Source: Bradyrhizobium sp. ISRA464 (lineage in GTDB: Bacteria; Pseudomonadota; Alphaproteobacteria; Rhizobiales; Xanthobacteraceae). From it: a stretch of DNA of 64,000 nucleotides. Of this stretch, positions 27,882 through 36,389 are shown piece after piece. The stretch spans positions 6,634,001-6,698,000 of the forward strand of contig NZ_CP094526.1 in assembly GCF_029910095.1 (NCBI RefSeq), in the 5' to 3' direction. The stretch's first letter is position 1. Each line of letters begins with the position of its first letter. The notes below the pieces were generated by a model. That model was not told where the DNA came from, did no database searches, and saw nothing but the letters and a program-made list of their open reading frames with translations. A program made the position numbers and the translations under genes.

Positions 27882-29192
27882 CTACTTGACGCCGCACCAT
27901 TCGATTGCCGCCGCTGCCAAGGTTTTGGTCGTCTCCTCCAGCGACGCGATGTCCACGTACTCGTCGGCGCCATGGAAACCATCGCCAGACGGACCACAAA
28001 TCATGGAGGCGACGCCTGCGCCGGCGTAATGCGCGGCATCGGCTGCGCCGATCATCCCCGTGATCTTGGGCTCCCCGCCAAGTTGCTTGCGGCGCTTCAA
28101 AAGCGATAGCGCAAGCGGATGATCTGGCGGGGTGTCCATCGGCGGAAAATGCAAGCCGCAAAGTTCCCATTGAACCTTGACGGGATTCTCCTGCAACCAC
28201 AGGTCCTGCTGGCAGAAGTAATGGACGAAGGTCTCGAACTCGGATCGAACATCTTCCTTGGTCTGATTGGGGAGAAACTTGTAGTCGAGATCGATGACTG
28301 CGACATCCGGGATGATGGCGGGATTGCTCATGATGAGCGGCAAACCATCCGGCCCAAGCCCGGCACCACCGCGTATCGCGCCGACGTTGATCGTGTTCAT
28401 GCCCGGAGGCAGCAGCGGATGCTGACGATTGCGGCAGCGCGAGCTTTCGAAGTTCGACAGAGCGTGCAGGAAGCGCACTGCGATATCGATCGCATTCACC
28501 GCACGTCTCGGCCGATCGGGACCATCGCGTTGTGGCCAGATCTCATTGTAGCGCGTCGCCGAATGGCCCGACCGGCCGGTGATGGTCACACGTATCCATT
28601 CAAGCCCACCTTCGCAGACCTGAATCTGGCCCGAACTCGGCTCCGTGATAATCGCGGCACTCGCAAGATGGCCTTTCTTGACCGCATCGATCGCGCCGAA
28701 GCCGCCGGCTTCTTCATCGACGACGGAATGGATGGCGATACGGCCCTGAAGTTCGATGCCCGCGGCGCGAATACCTCTGATGGCGCCAATGGCGGCGGCG
28801 ACGCCGCTCTTCATATCGATGGCCCCGCGGCCATAGAGCTTGCCGCCCCTGATCTCGCCACCGAAGGGCTCAACCGTCCAAGTGCCATTGACCGGCACCA
28901 CGTCGATATGACCGCACAAAAGGAGGCTTCGCTCTTCCGAACCCGCGATCTGGCCGACGACGTTTGGCCTGCCCGGAAAGACGTCCCAGCGGTCGATCGA
29001 CATGCCCATTGAGGTCAGCTGCGATTCGACCAGATCTTGGACAGCCCCCTCGCGGTTCTGGTCAGGATCCATGATGAACTTCGGGTTGACCGACGGAATG
29101 CGCACCAGCCTTTGGGTAAGGTCGGTCGCATAGCCCCGCTCCTTCTCAATCGCCTTCCATGCGGCTTTCACCGCAGCTTCGACTTTCTGCAT
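27882..29192 (-). CDS. M20 family amidohydrolase (ArgE/DapE-like deacylase)
   Basis: A 436-residue zinc enzyme of the M20 family, which removes acyl groups from N-acyl amino acids or cuts small peptides. The metal ligands are visible: H95 and D97 in CGHIDVVP, D125 in GRGAIDMKSG, the catalytic pair E159/E160 in VVDEEAGGFG, E183 in ITEPSSGQ, and a late histidine in GFHGADEYVD. The dimerisation domain includes TGRSGHSATRYNE and GMNTINVGAIRGG. The ATG at 29192 starts MQKVEAAVKAAW. There is no signal peptide, so it acts in the cytoplasm on imported material. It sits third in the operon, between the cysteine hydrolase (54 bases upstream) and the binding protein. Confidence 0.9.
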   Translation of the reverse strand: MQKVEAAVKAAWKAIEKERGYATDLTQRLVRIPSVNPKFIMDPDQNREGAVQDLVESQLTSMGMSIDRWDVFPGRPNVVGQIAGSEERSLLLCGHIDVVPVNGTWTVEPFGGEIRGGKLYGRGAIDMKSGVAAAIGAIRGIRAAGIELQGRIAIHSVVDEEAGGFGAIDAVKKGHLASAAIITEPSSGQIQVCEGGLEWIRVTITGRSGHSATRYNEIWPQRDGPDRPRRAVNAIDIAVRFLHALSNFESSRCRNRQHPLLPPGMNTINVGAIRGGAGLGPDGLPLIMSNPAIIPDVAVIDLDYKFLPNQTKEDVRSEFETFVHYFCQQDLWLQENPVKVQWELCGLHFPPMDTPPDHPLALSLLKRRKQLGGEPKITGMIGAADAAHYAGAGVASMICGPSGDGFHGADEYVDIASLEETTKTLAAAAIEWCGVK

Positions 29193-29246
29193 TTCGACCT
29201 CTCCTCAGGTCCTCAATCACTTTCTTCATCGCCTCGCTCAAGGCGG

Positions 29247-29900
29247 CTAGCTTGCGCCGCCTATCTCGTCGATCAGCGCGCTTGTAGAGAGTTGACGGCA
29301 ATATCCCTTGATCGCGCGCAGAGTGTTATCGTGGCGCTCCTGGGTATAGGTGGCGCAGGCATCTGGCACGAGTGTCACGAGGTAGCCCAAGTCGCAGGCG
29401 TCGCGGACCGCAGATTCCACGCATTGGTCAGTCACGAGCCCGCACAGTACCAGCTGCTTGATCTTGAGGTTGCGCAGCAGGTAATCGATATGCGTCGACA
29501 CAAAGACGCTCGAAGATGATTTCGGCAGCACGATCTCGTCGTCGCCGGGCGCGATTTCGTCGATCACTTTGCCGTCCCACGCGCCCTTTGGCACGTTGAA
29601 GCCCGTGATCTTGTAGTCGAGGCTCCGATCGCGACCGTCCTTGGTAAGGCTTTCGATCGTCGTGTAGAGCACCTCAATGCCTGCGGCACGGAACGCCGCC
29701 TGCAGCCGTTGCATGTTGGGGATCGCGACCGACCTCAAGCGATCGAAATAATAGCCGTACTTGCCGGCGATATCGGCGTCGGGCACATCCTTGAACTCGC
29801 CACCATCGCGGCGAACGCAAAAGTTCTGCACGTCGATGAACAATAGCGCCGACTCTTTCGGCTTGAGCGGTATCTCGCGCGTCGTCGGAAACTCAGCCAT
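29247..29900 (-). CDS. Isochorismatase-like cysteine hydrolase (copy 2)
   Basis: A 217-residue paralog of the protein at 13807-14490, with the same triad D23, K127 and C160 (FIDVQNF, LPKSSSSVF, GLVTDQCVESA). The sequences agree almost everywhere; differences include D/E swaps near the cysteine and a shorter C-terminus (ALIDEIGGAS). Members hydrolyse amides or carbamoyl groups. The ATG at 29900 (MAEFPTT) overlaps the upstream amidohydrolase stop by 8 bases, so expression is coupled. A frame extension to 29924 is not homologous to copy 1. Together with the amidohydrolase it forms a two-enzyme module present twice in this window in opposite orientations. Confidence 0.92.
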   Translation of the reverse strand: MAEFPTTREIPLKPKESALLFIDVQNFCVRRDGGEFKDVPDADIAGKYGYYFDRLRSVAIPNMQRLQAAFRAAGIEVLYTTIESLTKDGRDRSLDYKITGFNVPKGAWDGKVIDEIAPGDDEIVLPKSSSSVFVSTHIDYLLRNLKIKQLVLCGLVTDQCVESAVRDACDLGYLVTLVPDACATYTQERHDNTLRAIKGYCRQLSTSALIDEIGGAS

Positions 29901-30735
29901 TGGTGGAGCCTTTCGTTGTGGCATCGAGCAACGTCTCGGCGATTAAGCTGGCCCATAAGCGCCGCCCCCTTGCATCGCCAATCAGATCGTTGCGGATCTC
30001 AAGCAGCAGGTGCGGCAGACCACGGGCTTCGCCGTGCATCGGAATCGTGTAATCGCTGATGTCATCGACCAGATACGGCTCATTGTGCGCCGATGGCGTT
30101 GTCGGATTGCGCTCCTGGAAGGCACTGAGGAAACGCTCGGCAAAGCTGCGATCACGGTTCGACAGCACGCCGAGCTGCCAGGGCCGCTCAACGCCTCCTG
30201 CCAGCCGTGGCGTGAAGCTATGCACCGCAACCAGGGTCGTGGGTAAACCGAGCCCCGCGCGACGATCCAGAAGGCGGGTGACTTGCTGATGGAACGGCTC
30301 GTGGATCTCCGCATAGCGCTGACGACGATCACTCTCCGACAGCCCCAGGTTACCTGGCACGAGTGTGCCATCGCTCACTTGCGGAATGCAGTCCGGCGCG
30401 TCGAAGGGACGGTTGCAGTCGATGACGAGCCGGCTGTAGGGCTGCAGGATGAGCGGCGCCTTCAGCTCGTCCGCTAGATGACGCGCGACGCCTTCGGCGC
30501 CGATGTCATAAGCGATGTGCCTGCGCAGTTCGGCCGCAGGCAGACCAAGGTCCTCGAGCTTCGTTGGGATAGCAGCTCCCGCATGCTCGCAGATCAGGAC
30601 AACTCCCGCACATCCGTCGGCATTGACCACTTCGACCGGTCGGGGGTCGGACGGCGAGATCACACTCGTGGATAGTTTGCAATGCGACAAAGCATCATCC
30701 GAGGCTGTTGCATGGCACCCATCGCCACGCTGCAT
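29893..30735 (-). CDS. N-formylglutamate amidohydrolase family protein
   Basis: A 280-residue member of the N-formylglutamate amidohydrolase (HutG-like) family, zinc enzymes that hydrolyse N-formyl amino acids or related amides. The family markers are VVLICEHAGAAIPTKLEDLG near the N-terminus, SRLVIDCNRPFDAPDCIPQ, TTLVAVHSFTPRLAGG, WQLGVLSNRD and EIRNDLIGDARG. The start is uncertain. ATG 30735 is used. TTG 30690 lines up with the ATG of the decayed copy and is a good alternative. A TTG at 30774 would lie inside the operator-like palindrome and is unlikely. It is the first gene of the operon and overlaps the cysteine hydrolase by 8 bases. No histidine-utilisation gene accompanies it, so a role in the Hut pathway is not supported. 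Confidence 0.85.
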   Translation of the reverse strand: MQRGDGCHATASDDALSHCKLSTSVISPSDPRPVEVVNADGCAGVVLICEHAGAAIPTKLEDLGLPAAELRRHIAYDIGAEGVARHLADELKAPLILQPYSRLVIDCNRPFDAPDCIPQVSDGTLVPGNLGLSESDRRQRYAEIHEPFHQQVTRLLDRRAGLGLPTTLVAVHSFTPRLAGGVERPWQLGVLSNRDRSFAERFLSAFQERNPTTPSAHNEPYLVDDISDYTIPMHGEARGLPHLLLEIRNDLIGDARGRRLWASLIAETLLDATTKGSTNG

Positions 30736-30764
30736 ACCCCGAGTGCACGAAATTATTGGATCAA

Positions 30765-30790
30765 TGTCAAACAATTTTTTCCATTTGACA
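30765..30790. promoter_or_regulatory. Inverted repeat TGTCAAA-N12-TTTGACA between divergent transcripts
   Basis: The arms are perfect 7-bp inverted repeats at 30765-30771 and 30784-30790, in an AT-rich stretch that stands out from the GC-rich surroundings. Each arm carries a TTGACA-like hexamer, reading outward on opposite strands, so promoters for both the amidohydrolase operon and the rpiR gene could start here. It lies about 70 bases before the regulator start at 30861. RpiR-family proteins bind inverted repeats near their own genes, so this is the natural operator candidate. Binding itself is inference. Confidence 0.65.
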
Positions 30791-30860
30791 TATTTTTTTC
30801 ATAGCCATATTCCCCTGATCAGGCCTTTCATGGCTGACGCTCCCAAATCAGGTTAGATTG

Positions 30861-31733
30861 ATGACAACCGTGCGAGAGACGATAAGGCGTGAAAGCGCCA
30901 ATCTGACCTTAAGCGAACGCAAGATCGGCGATGCGGTCCTGGCGGACTACCCGTTCGGCGCCCTTCAAACCATTCAAGAACTGGCCGAGCGCACGGGCGT
31001 CAGTGCGCCCTCGATCACGCGCTTTGTCGGCAAATTGGGCTTTGCCGGCTATCAGGAGTTCCAGCGTCAGCTGATCACGGAGGTGCGGGAAAGTCGAAGA
31101 TCCCCACTGCAGCTCAAAGCGACCGAAAAGCTCGGTAGCGCCGGCTCGTTCCTGGCCGACTACGCGCGGCGCGCCACAGAACGCATTCACGAGATGAGCG
31201 CAAGCGTGCCCCAGGAACAATTCGATCGCGTCCTGACGCTGCTTGCGGATCCTAATCGGGCCGTTTTCCTGGTCGGCGGGCGCATCAGCGACAATATCGC
31301 GGGCTTCCTGTCGGTCCACCTCAAGCAGATTCGACCGAAGGTACATCATCTTCCGCCCAACCCGGAGCACTGGCCGGACTTGCTGTTATCGATCCGCAAG
31401 CAAGATGTTTTGGTGCTGTTCGACTTTCGCCGCTATCAGCGCGACCTCGAGCATCTCGCCGAGATCGTCGCAAAGCAGTGTCGACCCTCGATTGTGCTGA
31501 TCACTGACAAATGGATGTCGCCAATCGCGCGTCATAGCGACCACGTCGTTGCCCTGCCGATCGAAATTGAAACAGCGTGGGATACGCTCGTTTGCGCGAT
31601 CGCCTTCGCCGAAGCGCTGATCGTCAAAGTCTCAGAAATGAACTGGCCCACGACGAAGGATCGACTCGCGGCTTGGGATAGACTTCGCCTGTCGCCGCCA
31701 AGCCAGCCTTTGGAGGAAAGCGATGATCGCTGA
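30861..31733 (+). CDS. RpiR-family transcriptional regulator (HTH plus SIS domain)
   Basis: A 290-residue regulator. The N-terminal HTH_6 domain (1-77) contains LTLSERKIGDAVLADYPFG and the recognition helix region GVSAPSITRFVGKLGFAGYQ. The C-terminal SIS domain (about 115-260) contains RAVFLVGGRISDNIAGFLSV and VLVLFDFRRYQRDL; it normally senses a phosphosugar or other small ligand. The ATG at 30861 is used; the TTG three bases earlier is less likely. It is divergent from the eight-gene operon and overlaps the downstream ligase gene by 11 bases, so it probably controls both directions from the palindrome at 30765-30790. Activator or repressor cannot be told from sequence. Confidence 0.92.
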   Translation: MTTVRETIRRESANLTLSERKIGDAVLADYPFGALQTIQELAERTGVSAPSITRFVGKLGFAGYQEFQRQLITEVRESRRSPLQLKATEKLGSAGSFLADYARRATERIHEMSASVPQEQFDRVLTLLADPNRAVFLVGGRISDNIAGFLSVHLKQIRPKVHHLPPNPEHWPDLLLSIRKQDVLVLFDFRRYQRDLEHLAEIVAKQCRPSIVLITDKWMSPIARHSDHVVALPIEIETAWDTLVCAIAFAEALIVKVSEMNWPTTKDRLAAWDRLRLSPPSQPLEESDDR

Positions 31734-33033
31734 GGAAATGGTGATTGCCTGCTGCACTGATCTTGCGGGCAAGGTCCGGGGCAAGGCCTTCCCAGCTTCA
31801 CAATTCGAGGCGCGCAGAAAGCGAGGCATCGGCTGGACGCCGACCAACGTCCAGATCACCTGTTTCGACACCATAGCCGAAAGTCCATTCGGCTCGCTCG
31901 GTGACCTGGTTCTGCTTCCTGACGAAGCCGCCCGCGTGCGGGTTCAACTTGATGACGACATGCCAGCGGAACATTTTGCGCTGGGGGACATTCGCCATAC
32001 CGATGGTCGACCGTGGGAATTCTGTACCCGCTCACTCCTCAAAGCCGCTCTAGAGCGTCTCAATCGCGTTTCCGGCTTGGCGCTGTTTGGCGCTTTCGAG
32101 CACGAATTTCAGTTTCGGAATGCCACCAAACTGATTGGAGAGGCATATAGCGTTAATGGCTTTCGTATCGAGCGCCGTCTGGCTGAGACTCTCGTGGCCG
32201 CGATGCGCGCGGCAGGCTTGGAGCCGGACACCTTCATGAAGGAGTTTGGGGCCGGGCAGTATGAAATCACGATGGGACCATCGCGCGGGGTCGCCATTGC
32301 GGATCAGTCGACGATCATACGTGAGCTGGTGCATCTGGTTGCAAGCGCTTCAGGGAAGGAAGCGACCTTCACCCCAATTCGCGACCCAGCCAGCGTCGGC
32401 AATGGTGTGCACATTCACATCAGCTTTTTGAAGGGGGACGAGCCGGCCACATGGGATCCAAGTGGGAAGCATGAACTTTCCAAGGTGGCCGGCCAATTCA
32501 TTGCCGGCATTCTCAAATACCTGGACGCGATCGTCGCGATGACTGCGCCAAGCGTCGTTTCTTACCTTCGGTTGACCCCACATCGCTGGAGCGCTGCCTT
32601 CAACAACCTCGGCTTCCGCGACCGCGAGGCGTCCGTCCGTATTTGTCCCGTTTCTGATTTGAGTGATATTTCCAAGTCTGCTCAATTCAACTTCGAATTC
32701 CGCGCTGCCGACGCGACCGCCAGCCCGCATCTGCAACTCGCCGCGATCGTCCACGCCGGAGTGCAAGGCATCGAGGAAGAACTGCCGACGCCGGACGCAA
32801 CAGCCGAGGATCTCTCGCTTCTTGATCCCTCCGCCTTGGCGGCGCGCCAACTAGTTCGCCTACCGAAATCGCTACCCGAAGCTCTCGACCGCTTACTGGC
32901 GAACCAGACAGTCAATCGATGGTTTCCTGCAGGGTTCGTCGACACCTACGCAAAGCATAAGAATGGAGAAATGGCGTTCCTCGAGGGAAAAACCCAACAG
33001 GAGATCTGCAGCTTGTATGAGCAGGTCTACTGA
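31723..33033 (+). CDS. Glutamine synthetase family ligase (gamma-glutamyl-amine ligase-like)
   Basis: A 436-residue protein with the glutamine synthetase catalytic fold. The metal-binding glutamates are in FGAFEHEFQF (about 127-136) and the second metal/ATP histidine motif is GNGVHIHISF (about 226-235). The region SYLRLTPHRWSAAFNN stands where classic GlnA has its N-x-Y-K-R-L loop. FEFRAADATASPHLQLAAIV replaces the usual E-x-R-x-P-D stretch. These features fit the divergent GS-like ligases that join glutamate to amines or other amino compounds rather than ammonia-assimilating GlnA. TTTGGAGGAAAGCG gives a strong ribosome binding site before ATG 31723, inside the end of rpiR. With the divergent amidohydrolases it suggests a pathway using gamma-glutamyl or amide intermediates. 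Confidence 0.88.
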   Translation: MIAEEMVIACCTDLAGKVRGKAFPASQFEARRKRGIGWTPTNVQITCFDTIAESPFGSLGDLVLLPDEAARVRVQLDDDMPAEHFALGDIRHTDGRPWEFCTRSLLKAALERLNRVSGLALFGAFEHEFQFRNATKLIGEAYSVNGFRIERRLAETLVAAMRAAGLEPDTFMKEFGAGQYEITMGPSRGVAIADQSTIIRELVHLVASASGKEATFTPIRDPASVGNGVHIHISFLKGDEPATWDPSGKHELSKVAGQFIAGILKYLDAIVAMTAPSVVSYLRLTPHRWSAAFNNLGFRDREASVRICPVSDLSDISKSAQFNFEFRAADATASPHLQLAAIVHAGVQGIEEELPTPDATAEDLSLLDPSALAARQLVRLPKSLPEALDRLLANQTVNRWFPAGFVDTYAKHKNGEMAFLEGKTQQEICSLYEQVY

Positions 33034-33381
33034 AGGCACGAACACCGGAAGCGTACCCGTAACGTCGACGAAGATGGCACGGGCGCGGGTTCCTCTCGGA
33101 TAGTTCTTCTCGACCGGCGCTGGATCAATGCCCTCTTCTTTCGTCACGATCCGGATCAGGTCCACACATTGCAGGTGATTGTGGAGACAGTCAGCCGGCA
33201 GGCAGCTCCCCCTCTCAGCACACCGCCGAAGACTTTCTTCGTTCGTTTCCGTGCTTGCGAACCGTACTGCGAAGGCCGTCGATCGATTGCCGCTGCGCGT
33301 CGTGTCAGCGAACCCAATCATAATAAGACGTCTAAGGCAGCGAAGGCTGCGAGCGATTACCGCACGTCGCATTGCGCATTC
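33034..33381. other. Gene-free spacer
   Basis: About 350 bases between two converging genes (ligase on plus, nuclease on minus). No clear terminator hairpin with a T-run was found. Confidence 0.4.
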
Positions 33382-33912
33382 CTACTCCGCGACACCTTCG
33401 TCGGAGCATGTGATCAGGCTACCATCCTTGCGCATGCAAGCCCGATAGCGCCACGGTTCGACATAGCTTCCTTCCCACATGCCCTGTTCTGCTTGCTTCG
33501 CTTGACGCTGCGCGAGGGCGTATGCGCCTCCGGAATATCGTGCCCAGTCGAGGGCGTGTCCGTTACGAACTAGCCATTCTCCAAGATCGTCTTTGCCGAC
33601 ACTGCAAGTGGCGACGGATCGTCCATAACGATCACGGCCAACTTCAATGCATGACAGGGAACGACTTGCGATGAACGCATCCAACGCATTGGCGGCCCGG
33701 GCACCGCATCGGTATTGCTCACCTTCCTGATTGCGGCAAAGCTGGGAACTCTCCGGAGCATCTATGCCCCAGATTCGGATGCGCGATCCGTGAATTTCGA
33801 TGGTATCGCCGTCGATGACGCTCGCTTTGCCGGTGACGTCTTGAGCTGCCGCGGAGGCAACTATGACCAGCAGTGACACGGATGTCACGAAGATGCGGAA
33901 TATTGAACTCAT
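33382..33912 (-). CDS. Exported thermonuclease-like (SNase) protein
   Basis: A 176-residue staphylococcal-nuclease-fold protein with an N-terminal signal peptide (MSSIFRIFVTSVSLLVIVAS, cleavage near AAAQ). The SNase core is complete: ASVIDGDTIEIHGSRIRIWG, then GIDAPESSQLC, then the catalytic stretch EVGRDRYGRSVATC and LVRNGHALDWARYS. Six cysteines suggest disulfides outside the cytoplasm. The family degrades DNA or RNA, or acts only as a binding domain in many bacterial versions. The ATG at 33912 begins the signal peptide. The gene is close to the Mrr-like gene but separated by 119 bases, and they may not be co-transcribed. Confidence 0.88.
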   Translation of the reverse strand: MSSIFRIFVTSVSLLVIVASAAAQDVTGKASVIDGDTIEIHGSRIRIWGIDAPESSQLCRNQEGEQYRCGARAANALDAFIASRSLSCIEVGRDRYGRSVATCSVGKDDLGEWLVRNGHALDWARYSGGAYALAQRQAKQAEQGMWEGSYVEPWRYRACMRKDGSLITCSDEGVAE

Positions 33913-34031
33913 TCTTCGAAGGCAACCTTGAACAGAGCGCTATCATTCCGATAGGACCGGCCTCCTTCTTTTTGCAATATGAGTCTTCCATGAGGCGGCC
34001 ACGGAGCACCCGAGCTCGGTCCGTCAGACCC

Positions 34032-34982
34032 TTACAAGAATGTCGGGGCTTCGGCATGCCATCGCACGAGCTCCTCGATATCCACCAGAACGATTTTTTC
34101 CGACAGCCCAGCTGACTCTCTCGCTTCTTCGGTAAACGTCGACGTGGAGACAAGGTAGCCCCGAAGTGCGTCCTGCTCTTCAATCACGCCCTTGAACTGT
34201 TGAATCGTCGGCCGCCCTACCCTCTTCGCAGAGGAGTTTCGTTTGCATTGAACGATAATCAACCCATCGGGGTGAATGGCGAACCCATCGACTCCGAAGT
34301 CGTTTGAGGCGCGTGTCGCCCAAGCTTCAAAGCCCGCCGCATCGAAAAAGCTCATCGTGTGGCGCTCGAAGTGAAACGGATCCATGCCGAGCAGATAAGC
34401 GCGAAGAGCCAACTCTTCAGGCGGAACCGCGAACCGTGTGGGATCCATCGGCTGCTCTCTCATGGCAGCCTTCATTTGTGCGCTCGTGCGGCGCAAGCGG
34501 TCGTCTTGGACTATGGCGTCAATGATTTCGGCAATGTGGGGCCGCGCTTGCGGGTTCGCAGCGACAGCTTCGATGATCGAGGTAATTCCTGCTGTACCAA
34601 GAAAAATCAGCAACAGCACGGGTACACCGACAGCACCGCCAAACGCGGCAACGCCGGCGGCTTGCCCTCCGACCAACGGGATAGCGGACAACGTTATGGG
34701 AAGAGCGATCTTCATCGACAACGGCAGATCAGAGTTCCGGTAATCTGACACTGCCGTCGAAAGGTTCTTTGCAATCGCAACGATTGCCGCTCGCGAATTC
34801 ACGAGCGAATTCAATTCTTTGAATTTTTCCGTCGGACTCAAATCGCTGCCGATAACAGCGCGAGATTCGCTGAGCCATCGTAAGGCGGCTACCCGGTCTT
34901 CCGCACGCGTCGTATGCCTTATGGCTGACGCAAACCGGGCGACTAGCCACTTTCGAATTCCCTCCGTGATAACATCAAACAT
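34032..34982 (-). CDS. Membrane-anchored Mrr-like restriction endonuclease-fold protein
   Basis: A 316-residue protein with a soluble helical N-region (1-88) and two predicted membrane helices (about 91-135, ALPITLSAIPLVGGQAAG and VPVLLLIFLGTAGITSI). The C-terminal PD-(D/E)XK nuclease domain of the Mrr type follows (about 205-305). The nuclease core is FFDAAGFEAW, then SNDFGVDGFAIHPDG with D232, then IIVQCKRNS with Q245 and K247. The Q-C-K form is common in Mrr enzymes. Mrr-family enzymes cut modified or foreign DNA. The ATG at 34982 follows GGAAGCAGCG; an in-frame ATG at 34994 is possible. Its position next to a TerY-P-type operon and a decayed methyltransferase suggests a defence role, which is inference. 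Confidence 0.8.
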   Translation of the reverse strand: MFDVITEGIRKWLVARFASAIRHTTRAEDRVAALRWLSESRAVIGSDLSPTEKFKELNSLVNSRAAIVAIAKNLSTAVSDYRNSDLPLSMKIALPITLSAIPLVGGQAAGVAAFGGAVGVPVLLLIFLGTAGITSIIEAVAANPQARPHIAEIIDAIVQDDRLRRTSAQMKAAMREQPMDPTRFAVPPEELALRAYLLGMDPFHFERHTMSFFDAAGFEAWATRASNDFGVDGFAIHPDGLIIVQCKRNSSAKRVGRPTIQQFKGVIEEQDALRGYLVSTSTFTEEARESAGLSEKIVLVDIEELVRWHAEAPTFL

Positions 34983-35153
34983 CGCTGCTTCCATAGTGCG
35001 GATTGGCGTACCAGTCCTAAAGCGAACCATCCGCTCCCCTGCCGCATTCAGCATCTTTCGGCGCCTCGACAACCTATACTTTAGGCGCACCTGCTATTGC
35101 GCGCATCTCCTGGTTGATATTCTATCCGCCTCCAAAGTCCCGGGGCGCTTACA

Positions 35154-35744
35154 ATGCGAATAGTTTCCACAATCTCTGCTTTGCTTGCGGCTAATTTGAT
35201 GTTCCTCGTCGTGCCGGTTCAGGCCGGAGACGGCCCTCCTAGCAGGCTAGACAGCATGACCAAATCTGCCCGCGAGATGATGCCCTCGATTCCGTCTGTC
35301 TCGCTCCCGTCAATGCCAGACCTATCGCTTGCCGATCTCTTCGATCCGACCGGTCGACTGATGGCCGAATTCAATTCGTTCACCCAACAGGTTGGCGACG
35401 CCTTGCCCCTGCTCGAACAGATGGGTTACGAGGTAACCATGTTCAAAGTCGCGTGGGGTCTTCCACCCAAGGCGCGGTTGCGGCTCAAGTCCAACAGCAA
35501 TGCTGACCCGCAGAAGGTAGCTGCTATCGCCGCAAAGGCTCCGAGCAGCGGCGTATTGGTATCCGCGCTCATCTCCAGCGCGGCAGCCGCCAAGCGCATT
35601 CAGAGCAACATGAAATTGGTCACGGCATTTCTTGACGTGGATTTTGCAGTTCCGCCGCGCGTGAATATGAAGTTCGTGAACTCAAAGGAAAGCGATAGGG
35701 ACAAGCCGCGCGATCTAGATGACCTCGAAATCGCCTGCAAGTGA
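35154..35744 (+). CDS. Exported hypothetical protein
   Basis: A 196-residue protein with a signal peptide (MRIVSTISALLAANLMFLVV, cleavage near VQAGD). The mature part has a proline/serine-rich stretch (MMPSIPSVSLPSMPDLS), then helices including FTQQVGDALPLLEQMGYEV, and a long alanine-rich helix. I do not recognise a family. It is divergent from the Mrr-like gene with about 170 bases between starts. A periplasmic location is likely. Confidence 0.6.
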   Translation: MRIVSTISALLAANLMFLVVPVQAGDGPPSRLDSMTKSAREMMPSIPSVSLPSMPDLSLADLFDPTGRLMAEFNSFTQQVGDALPLLEQMGYEVTMFKVAWGLPPKARLRLKSNSNADPQKVAAIAAKAPSSGVLVSALISSAAAAKRIQSNMKLVTAFLDVDFAVPPRVNMKFVNSKESDRDKPRDLDDLEIACK

Positions 35745-36069
35745 TTGGGCATTCCCTCAAACCGTCTCGCGGGAATAGAGCTTAGAAGACCTTTCAAGAG
35801 CTCGAAATCTCTGTTCCGGTCCCCCAATTCGTTCGTCTGTGTCCAAATGGCCGCGTGCGTGCCGAGCGAAGTTAATGGGGCGTTTGCACAACGCAAGAGA
35901 TAGGACGGGTTGCATTGGAGGTATCCAGTTCGCAGCCGCGGCGCCGCTCGCGGGTCGAGCTCACTCTCGTGGCTGCGGCACGGCTGGGTGCTCTCTGTGC
36001 CCAGAACGAACCCACTTAAGCCCACGTCTACGAATGGTGGCAGGCTGCAGACGGCCGCGGCACAAGCCG
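35745..36069. other. Gene-free spacer
   Basis: About 325 bases between converging genes. No convincing terminator or gene was seen. Confidence 0.4.
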
Positions 36070-36375
36070 TCAGCCGTTGGCGGTAAGCATCACCATGACA
36101 GCAAAGAGAAATACGAAGCCGATCAAGAAGAAACCGATCTTCCGTCCAAGAGCACGCTGTAGGTCGAGCTTTTGCGCACATGCCGGACAGAGCGTTCGCA
36201 GAGCAAAGTAGCTCCTGATAGAGGGCGCCTTGGCTCCCGTCAGGGCCGCCAAGACGACGAGGAGGAGCGACGGCGGGACAGTGAATAGGCCCGCCACGCT
36301 TGTCCCCGTCCTGACGTTCCTCCGAGCGCCTTGCCCTTTCGTCACAGACGCACCACAGAGATAGCAGTCCGGCAT
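36070..36375 (-). CDS. Small zinc-ribbon membrane protein
   Basis: A 101-residue protein with two CxxC pairs, CYLCG at residue 4 and CPAC near residue 65, likely forming one zinc site. Two membrane helices are predicted: VPPSLLLVVLAALTG (about 35-49) and KIGFFLIGFVFLFAVMVML (about 79-97). The ATG at 36375 follows GAGGGGGGCAAGC and lies 14 bases after the kinase stop, so it is the fourth gene of the vWA-PP2C-kinase operon. I do not recognise a named family. A role as a membrane partner or target of the kinase is inference from position. Confidence 0.65.
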   Translation of the reverse strand: MPDCYLCGASVTKGQGARRNVRTGTSVAGLFTVPPSLLLVVLAALTGAKAPSIRSYFALRTLCPACAQKLDLQRALGRKIGFFLIGFVFLFAVMVMLTANG

Positions 36376-36389
36376 GCTTGCCCCCCTCA

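Noticed and set aside
34438..34743. Plus-strand frames across the Mrr-like gene
   Set aside because: They are shadows of the minus-strand nuclease gene with no domain of their own.
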